A stretch of DNA of 64,000 nt from Calcarisporiella thermophila CBS 279.70 (taxonomy: Eukaryota > Calcarisporiellomycota): NCBI RefSeq assembly GCF_041956535.1, contig NW_027192198.1, positions 164,551 through 228,550 of the forward strand, given 5' to 3'. Below, piece after piece: positions 58,032 through 64,000 of this stretch. The notes under the pieces are model-generated. The model saw nothing but the letters and a program-made list of their open reading frames with translations, was not told the DNA's origin and searched no databases. The stretch's first letter is position 1. Each line of letters starts with the position of its first letter. Made by a program: the position numbers and the translations under genes.

Positions 58032-58914
58032 TAGGGACTAGGCCTGCGGCGGATAGCAAGAGGAGAGCGAAAATGACGGAGGGAGGCGGGGAAGGGGAGC
58101 TCAAAAACGAGGATAAAGAGAGGTGAAGAACGAAAGGGGTGGGGGAGGTGCGCTAGAGATAAGAGTGCGAGACAAGGATAATGCAACAGGGAATCGATAA
58201 AGAAATCGCCGAAGGAGCTCCCGCCTCAGAAACAACAAGGGAGAAGAGAGAGCGCTTTAAAAAATATCAGGAAGAAGTACAAGCAAATAGATAAGAGGTG
58301 TACGGGGTTTACAGAGAGATTTACACCAAAGTGTGCCAGGGACGGGGAAATAACAGCTCAGTAAGAGAATAAAAGCAGTGCTGAAATCAGCCGGGTGAGC
58401 AGCTTCCGAAAACACAGACTAATGAGCTCAGGCAATGGGATGAGGATGCTGCCCACAGAGGTAAGAGGTCCCAATAATGGTCAAAGAGCAGGAAGGCAAA
58501 AAAACGAGCTCTATCCAAACTTTACTTTATGCGGGGGGACAAGATGGGACAAAGTCCAATCATATGTGTTTGTTGAGGGCAAGCAGAATTCCCTCTTTCC
58601 TTTCTTAGATGGCAGCGTCTGCGAGTTGGATGGTTCCCCCTCTTTACCTCCTCGAACACACGACCTTTGGGAAAGAAGATAAGGTAAGGATAACCACGCC
58701 TCCCATCTTGCTCGGGACGGATGGATGGAGCGATCCTAGTGTTTGGATGGGCTTCATTCGGTGGCCGCTATCTGGTGTTGCAAGATTGAAATGATGTTGG
58801 CATGGTGTGAATGGAGGATGCATTGGATGGCCGGCCCCGTCTTGTTATTCATTGGATTTTGATGCATTCTGACTGATTACTCCCTCTTTCTCTCTATCTC
58901 CATCGTTAGTCATA
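58032..58914. promoter_or_regulatory. Divergent promoter region, PAS kinase / eL32
   Basis: 883 bp between divergent start codons. An acceptor-like ATCGTTAG ends 6 bp before the eL32 ATG, suggesting an intron in the eL32 5' UTR, common in ribosomal protein genes. No other gene is seen. Confidence 0.5.
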
Positions 58915-59428
58915 ATGGTGGCCCCCGTTGCTAAGAACACTATCGTTAAGAAGCGGACGAAGCCGTTCAAGCGGCACCAGTCTGACCGCTACAAGAGCGT
59001 CAAGGTAATTAATTCATGTCGACAACAACCATGGACACGATCCCTTCCTCTCCCCTCTCCCCTCCCGCCACGTTCTTCTTTCTGCCGCTACCGTTTTGCT
59101 GATCCTTTCTTCGTCTCTCTAGGAATCATGGCGCAAACCCAAAGGTATTGACAATCGTGTGCGCCGTCGCTTCAAGGGACAGATCCCCATGCCCTCCATC
59201 GGCTACGGATCCAACCGCAAGACCCGCCACATGCTCCCCAACGGATTCAAGAAGTTTGTTGTCTCCAACGTTAAGGAGCTTGATCTACTTTTGATGCACA
59301 ATCGCACCTTTGCCGCCGAGGTTGCCCACAACGTCAGCGCCAAGAACCGCGTTGCTATCGTCGAGCGCGCCAAGGAGTTGAACGTGAGAGTGACCAATGC
59401 TCACGCCCGTTTGAGGACTCAGGAATAA
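58915..59428 (+). CDS. RPL32: 60S ribosomal protein eL32
   Basis: eL32 is a cytosolic large-subunit ribosomal protein. Two exons, 58915-59004 and 59123-59428 (phase 0), give 131 residues, the usual size. Landmarks: [80 protein letters not shown] and [17 protein letters not shown]. The intron position, after YKSVK, is as in many fungi. Confidence 0.98.
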
Positions 59429-60064
59429 ATGATAAACTCTTGTTCTCTTGGGTTTGATCTTGTGTGTTCTTGAAATTCGCGTCATCTCTCTCTAGATAAA
59501 ATCACAACCTACATTGCTCTTCCTATACCGTATCCATGCTCAAATTCAGTTTATCTCACAAAAAATTCTCATTTCTCCCCACCGGGGGTGAATCGGCCAG
59601 CTGGCAGCTAAAGTTGATTTATTCAATGTCTGAAAACAAAAAAAAAACACAAGACCAACAATGTTATCCTACTAGGATAAAAAAGATGGCATAATTTAAA
59701 CAATAGAGCAAGGTGCTCATCAAAATAATCATCATGAAAGCAGAAAAAAAGGAGGGGAGGGGAGAGAACAAAGATTAAAGATGATCCATTATGAAGTATA
59801 AAGAGCCGAGCAACAACAGTAGAAAGAATGAAAAAATAGCACAAAGCAAAAGAGGATTAAAAGCAAACGTAGGATAAGATAAAGATAAAAGCACACATAA
59901 AAAAAAAGATCTAATATAAAAAGACAGTAAAGTGCCAATATTACAAAGTTAAAAAATAAGAGGCAAACCACACGCTGGAAAGATGAAATAGAAGAGCTCT
60001 GAAGAGTTAATTTAACTGGAAAAGGCAAAAAGAGATGATCAGCAGTTCATGGGGCTCATTCATT
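59429..60064. other. Convergent 3' regions of eL32 and chitin synthase
   Basis: 636 bp between converging stop codons, A-rich on the plus strand over 59630-60020. It holds the two 3' UTRs. No gene is seen. Confidence 0.6.
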
Positions 60065-63000
60065 TCACTCAGGATGGGTGGAGTGGGGCCGCGTGCTGCT
60101 GCCCTGGGAAGATGCGGACGAGTTGTGCACAAGCGTTTCGGAGGGCTGCGAGGGAGAAGGGGGGGGATCGTCGGACTCGCCAATGGTAAATGGCACTGAA
60201 GAGGGAGGAGGGTGATAGTTGAAGGGAGGGCGTGGATATCGCGGGCCGTGGAATGGTGGCGGCGGCCGCGGTATAGGAGGCAAATGGTGCATTGGATACT
60301 CGACCCGCCAGGATCCCCGCCTCAAACCCCCCAAGCCATTGGGAGGGGTGCGGGCGGCGTGGGGGGGAAGGTTGGTCGAGTATCGATTCTGATACGAGAA
60401 GGACGGGTAGTGCATGTAGGGCTGGGGGGGCAGCGAGTTGGTGCGTGCAGCGGCACGCATTCGCTCCTCGTGGCGAGCTTCGACAGGCGAAAGAGGGCGC
60501 GACACGAACGGGACCAGCTCTTTCTCACTCCCCTCCTGAGCCGCCGAGAACCGAGGGCCTGCATGGCCATGGTTGGGCATGGCGTGTTGCTCCTCGGCGG
60601 CCAAAGCGGGAGGCGGCAATTCTACCTCGCTTCCGTTTCTATAGTGGTCTCCCCCCGCTGCTCCCCATGAGGCCTCCCCGAGACCCCTACGGGCAAACGC
60701 CTCTCGCATTCGCCGCTCCCGTTCAAACTCGGCCCAACGCTTCATCACGATCTGGCTGCTGTCGAACTCACCCTCCTCTTCCTCACCTCTGGCGCGCCGC
60801 TCACCCGCCACACGGCGGGTTTGCCCCCAGGTAAAGTCGTCGAAATGCCAGAACGCGTAGACAGGGAGGATGAAATTCCATAGAGGCAGCGCGAGAAGAT
60901 AAACTACAGGACAGGAATAGGATGAGTAAGGCGGGGTGTTATGAAGGGGAAGCGCTTTTTTTCTTTTTTCTTCAGTGTGTTTCCACTTACCAAGCATCCA
61001 TCCAACGTAGGACAGCTTGCGACTCGTGAGCACGATCAACACGGCGGGCAGAAAGAGGATCAATGCCAAGAGCACGAGCGGAATGATTTCCGGGTGGCCA
61101 ATGAAGAGCTCCACCAGCAGGTAGATCGTGAAGCAGATGGCGGCGGGGAGCACCAGCGTTCCAATGAGCTCCAGCGCGATAATGAACTGCATCGAGAAGC
61201 AGAAGGTGCCGCAGAGGTGCCTCACCAGCACCAGCTCCATGAGGTTGTGGACGGTCGAGTTGATCCACCGCCGGCGCTGACTCAGCAGCACGCCGAATCG
61301 GTCCGGCACCACCGTCTTGCACACCGCCTGCGGGACGAACACCAGCTTCCGCTTGGGGAAGGTGCGGAGCATCAGGGTGGAGAGGAAGCGGTCCTCGCCC
61401 AGCAGGAGCAGGTTCTTCTTGTGCAGGGTATCGACGACGTTCTCGGAGTAGTTCACGACGATGTCGGGGTTGGCCAGGATGGGGACCCAGTAGCCGTTGG
61501 GCCCCTTGGGCGCCTTGATTCGGTACATGCAGAAGCAGCCGGGCAAACAGGTCACGCCGCCAAACACGGACTCGAAGGCCTTGGACAGGTGGTGCGAGAT
61601 GTAGTACTCGAACACCTGGATCATGGTCACCCAGCTGTTGGCCTTGTTGCCGATGCGCGTCTCCCCGCACAGCCCCATGATGCTGTGGTCCCGGGTCATG
61701 GCCGCCACCATGCGTGTGACGGAGTCGGGGTACACGCGCGTGTCCGCGTCGACCATCATGAGGATCTCGTAGCGATCCGGGCTCACCCCCGTCACGCGCC
61801 AGATGGAGTTGAAGAGCTCGTACTCCAGCATGGTCAGCCGCTCGTCGAACATGGCCTTCTGCAGAAAGCTCATCAGGATCACTTGGCTGTCGCGCTTTCC
61901 GCGATTCCCCGGCTTGTGGTCGCCCGCCTCCTCCGGCGTCCCGCACTTGGCGATCAGCACGATCGGGACGCGCTTCTGCCGGGAGCGCTTGACGGTGCGG
62001 GGGTCGTACTTGTAGAACCCGGCGAAGACCTTGGCCATGTTGTGGCGTTTCGATCCGTCCGCGATAGAGACGTAGCTCTGGGGCTGCACCTCGTCGGGCT
62101 GCACAATCAAGTCCTGCATCATGCTTAGCACAATGTCCGGCGTGGGCTTCCGATTCCCCGCGCCGGTGACAAGCCCATCCGCGATCACGAGCAGCAGCTT
62201 GTGGGAGTTGGGGTAGTCGGTGGTGGCCAGGGAGTCCAGGGTCGCGCGGATACCCTGTCGCCCCTCCGAGTAGCACGTCACGAGGCAGAGGGTGTGGACG
62301 AGGGGGAAGTTGAACGGGCAGTGCTTGGCCGACGGCTGGGGCACCACGCCCTCGGCCAGCGGCAGCGGACACGGGCGCTCCACCGACTCGTTGAGGGAGG
62401 ATCGTCTCGAGTGCGCGGGGTTTGTGCGAGGGGTCGCCACGCTGCGCGCGACGCTGGACGAGTCGGGGGGGGTCGGGTTGGGGTCAAGCCATGGGGTGGC
62501 CCCGGAGTGCTGCGAATCCGTCGTCACCATGCTTCCACGCGACCCCTTCTGATGCAGCTCCCCCCCTGCCTCCCCTAGGGGTGGGGGCGGCAGCAGGGCG
62601 GACAGCCTCGAGCTGCTCCCCATCACGGTCGACGAGGGCCGAATGGCCGGAGCGGCCACGTCGATATTCTCCGTCCAGCGCTCGATCTCGGCCTCACGTT
62701 TGCGCCGCTCCGCGTAGGACATCTTTTTGAAGGTCCCGAGGCGCCACGAAAGGAACCACCCAAAGATAACCGCCAGCGTAAATTTGGAGAGGACCACGCC
62801 CAATATCACCACGAGCATCAGGTAGAGCACGATATCCGAGGCAATGCAGCCCATGGCACGCGTGTCAATGACGCCGACCCGGGTGATGTCGGCGAGACAC
62901 TCGGCCACCTGTCTCTGCTTGGCGTAGATAAAGAAGAGGGTCGCGTCCGTCCCGGCGAGCCTCCGTACCGTCTCTCTCTGCCTCAACGAGTCGAGGAAGG

Positions 63001-64000
63001 GGTCCAACCTGAAGACCTCGGTGGGGAGCCACTGCAATCTGGCGAGGTCGAGCACATCACTAACAAAGAGAGGAAGGCGGGAAGGGGATGAGTTCCAGGC
63101 CGGAGCCAGCCGTACTGCCCAGAATGGCCGGGGGGCCGGCGGGAGGCCTCCTCACTTACTTGTTATAGACGACCAAGCTCCGGTTGGCGGAATTGATATC
63201 GTCCCACGTGTAGAACACCTCTCCGTTCTCCTTGAGTTTATAGTAGGCCATCCGAGCCGCGTTGGAGGTATGGCAGCCGGTTCGGCTGGGGTTGGCCGAG
63301 GGGTTGGGGGACGTTGATCCGTCTTGGTCGAGGGCCACGCAGGGGAAATAGTTGGGGACCATGTTGTCACGCTGGTTCCAGTCGACCCCCGGCTGCACCG
63401 TGATGAGGCCGAGGCAGTGCACGTTGACCTTTTGGAAGAGAAAGGAGATGTCTTTGCCGCCCATGTTCAGGGGCGGGTAGAGCGGATTGGAGTTGGGGGC
63501 GATGTCCGGCGCAGCGGGATGTTCGAATCGGTCCAAGACGTAGGCCTTGCCGTTAATGACCACGGTGCCCTTTTGGATCTGATTCGCCGCGAAACGCAGC
63601 CCGGAATCGTGGCACGCCGTACTTGTGAAGCCGAAGGTGAAGAATCCCATCTGTGAGGTAGGGAGAGGGAGAGAAGGCGCAGGGTTAGTAGAGGATACAC
63701 CACGCACACATATTCCCCACAAAATCCACTCACAATAGCGCTCATGAGAACAATGATAGTGATCAACCCCATTTTTTCCCTCCACGCCCTCTGGGTAGCA
63801 TATGACTTTTTGCCTATACAACAAAGGGGAGGGGACCATCGGGTTAGCGGGGATGAGGATAGATAGGTTTGCAAAATTCCAATCTACCGCATGCAGAGAG
63901 AAGGAAGGATGGGGCATAGCATGTCACGAAATAGCAGAAGATGATCCAGCATGATGGGCCGTGCGGCTTCGTTGTCCGCACCGTTTTCCTGGGGGGGCGC
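60065..64000 (-). CDS. Chitin synthase, division 2 (class IV/Chs3-like), 5' end missing
   Basis: Chitin synthase adds GlcNAc from UDP-GlcNAc to growing chitin at the plasma membrane. Visible exons are 64000-63888 (running off the window), 63813-63734, 63650-63160, 63059-60991 and 60903-60065, all in phase. The N-terminal part has a membrane segment ([20 protein letters not shown]), [18 protein letters not shown], and [12 protein letters not shown] with a Chs3-type extracytoplasmic domain. Two more TM helices end in [15 protein letters not shown]. The catalytic domain has [64 protein letters not shown] and [17 protein letters not shown], which carries the QxxRW product-binding motif. The 280-residue tail is Pro/Arg-rich. 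At least the start codon and first exon lie to the right. Confidence 0.95.

Noticed and set aside
60941-62372. Long ORFs in other frames across the chitin synthase catalytic domain
   Set aside because: GC-rich third positions keep other frames open; their translations (His/Arg/Asp-rich) have no family features.
1-64000. CRISPR arrays, rRNA genes, bacterial-type operons
   Set aside because: No spaced direct repeats, no rRNA-like sequence and no Shine-Dalgarno gene clusters; the window is eukaryotic throughout.

Overview
The window is 64 kb of nuclear DNA from a fungus. The evidence is a chitin synthase, a fungal-type homomeric acetyl-CoA carboxylase, a yeast-like HIS1, a velvet-domain regulator, CCR4 with leucine-rich repeats, and the fungal mitoribosomal protein mL59. 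Genes are close together and intron-rich. Introns are GT-AG and mostly 55-170 nt, with exons as small as 12-16 nt. Three features argue for an early-diverging lineage rather than a crown ascomycete or basidiomycete: a CENP-M-like kinetochore protein, a BLOC-1 subunit 5 (Muted)-like protein, and a Nup58 with FG repeats at both ends as in anim­als. That placement is an inference; no rRNA or other marker is present.

Layout. 1.3-3.0 kb: Derlin (-) and prefoldin subunit 4 (+), divergent. 4.6-8.6 kb: CCR4 deadenylase and HIS1 (+). 8.9-12.9 kb: secreted GH47 mannosidase (-) and a TPT/SLC35 transporter (+). 13.2-15.9 kb: BLOC1S5-like (-) and a CLASP-like TOG protein (+), divergent. 16.4-23.4 kb: ACC1 (-). 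24.2-25.0 kb: mitochondrial K+/H+ exchange-related protein (+). 25.1-30.1 kb: a gene-poor, mostly AT-rich island with a decayed Ty3/gypsy integrase and a long broken orphan ORF that I cannot assign. 30.2-34.5 kb: CENP-M-like and Nup58 (+). 34.7-39.1 kb: a membrane-anchored crotonase-like protein (-) and an AMSH/STAMBP JAMM deubiquitinase (+), divergent with 79 bp between starts. 39.4-41.1 kb: AP-1 mu (+). 41.6-43.3 kb: velvet protein (-). 43.3-46.2 kb: gene-free, with a 411-N assembly gap. 46.2-50.7 kb: mL59 (-) and acylaminoacyl-peptidase (+). 50.9-53.7 kb: eS7 (-) and a two-TM PPxY protein (-). 54.4-59.4 kb: PAS kinase (-) and eL32 (+). 60.1-64.0 kb: class IV-type chitin synthase (-), whose 5' end lies outside the window.

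The genes are mostly unrelated housekeeping functions, not one pathway. There are loose themes. Derlin (ERAD) and prefoldin share a 178-bp divergent promoter. AMSH, AP-1 mu, Derlin and the PPxY protein belong to membrane and ubiquitin traffic. eS7, eL32 and mL59 are ribosomal. Exon structures were read by eye from splice signals and reading frame; wherever exon coordinates are given the phases add up.
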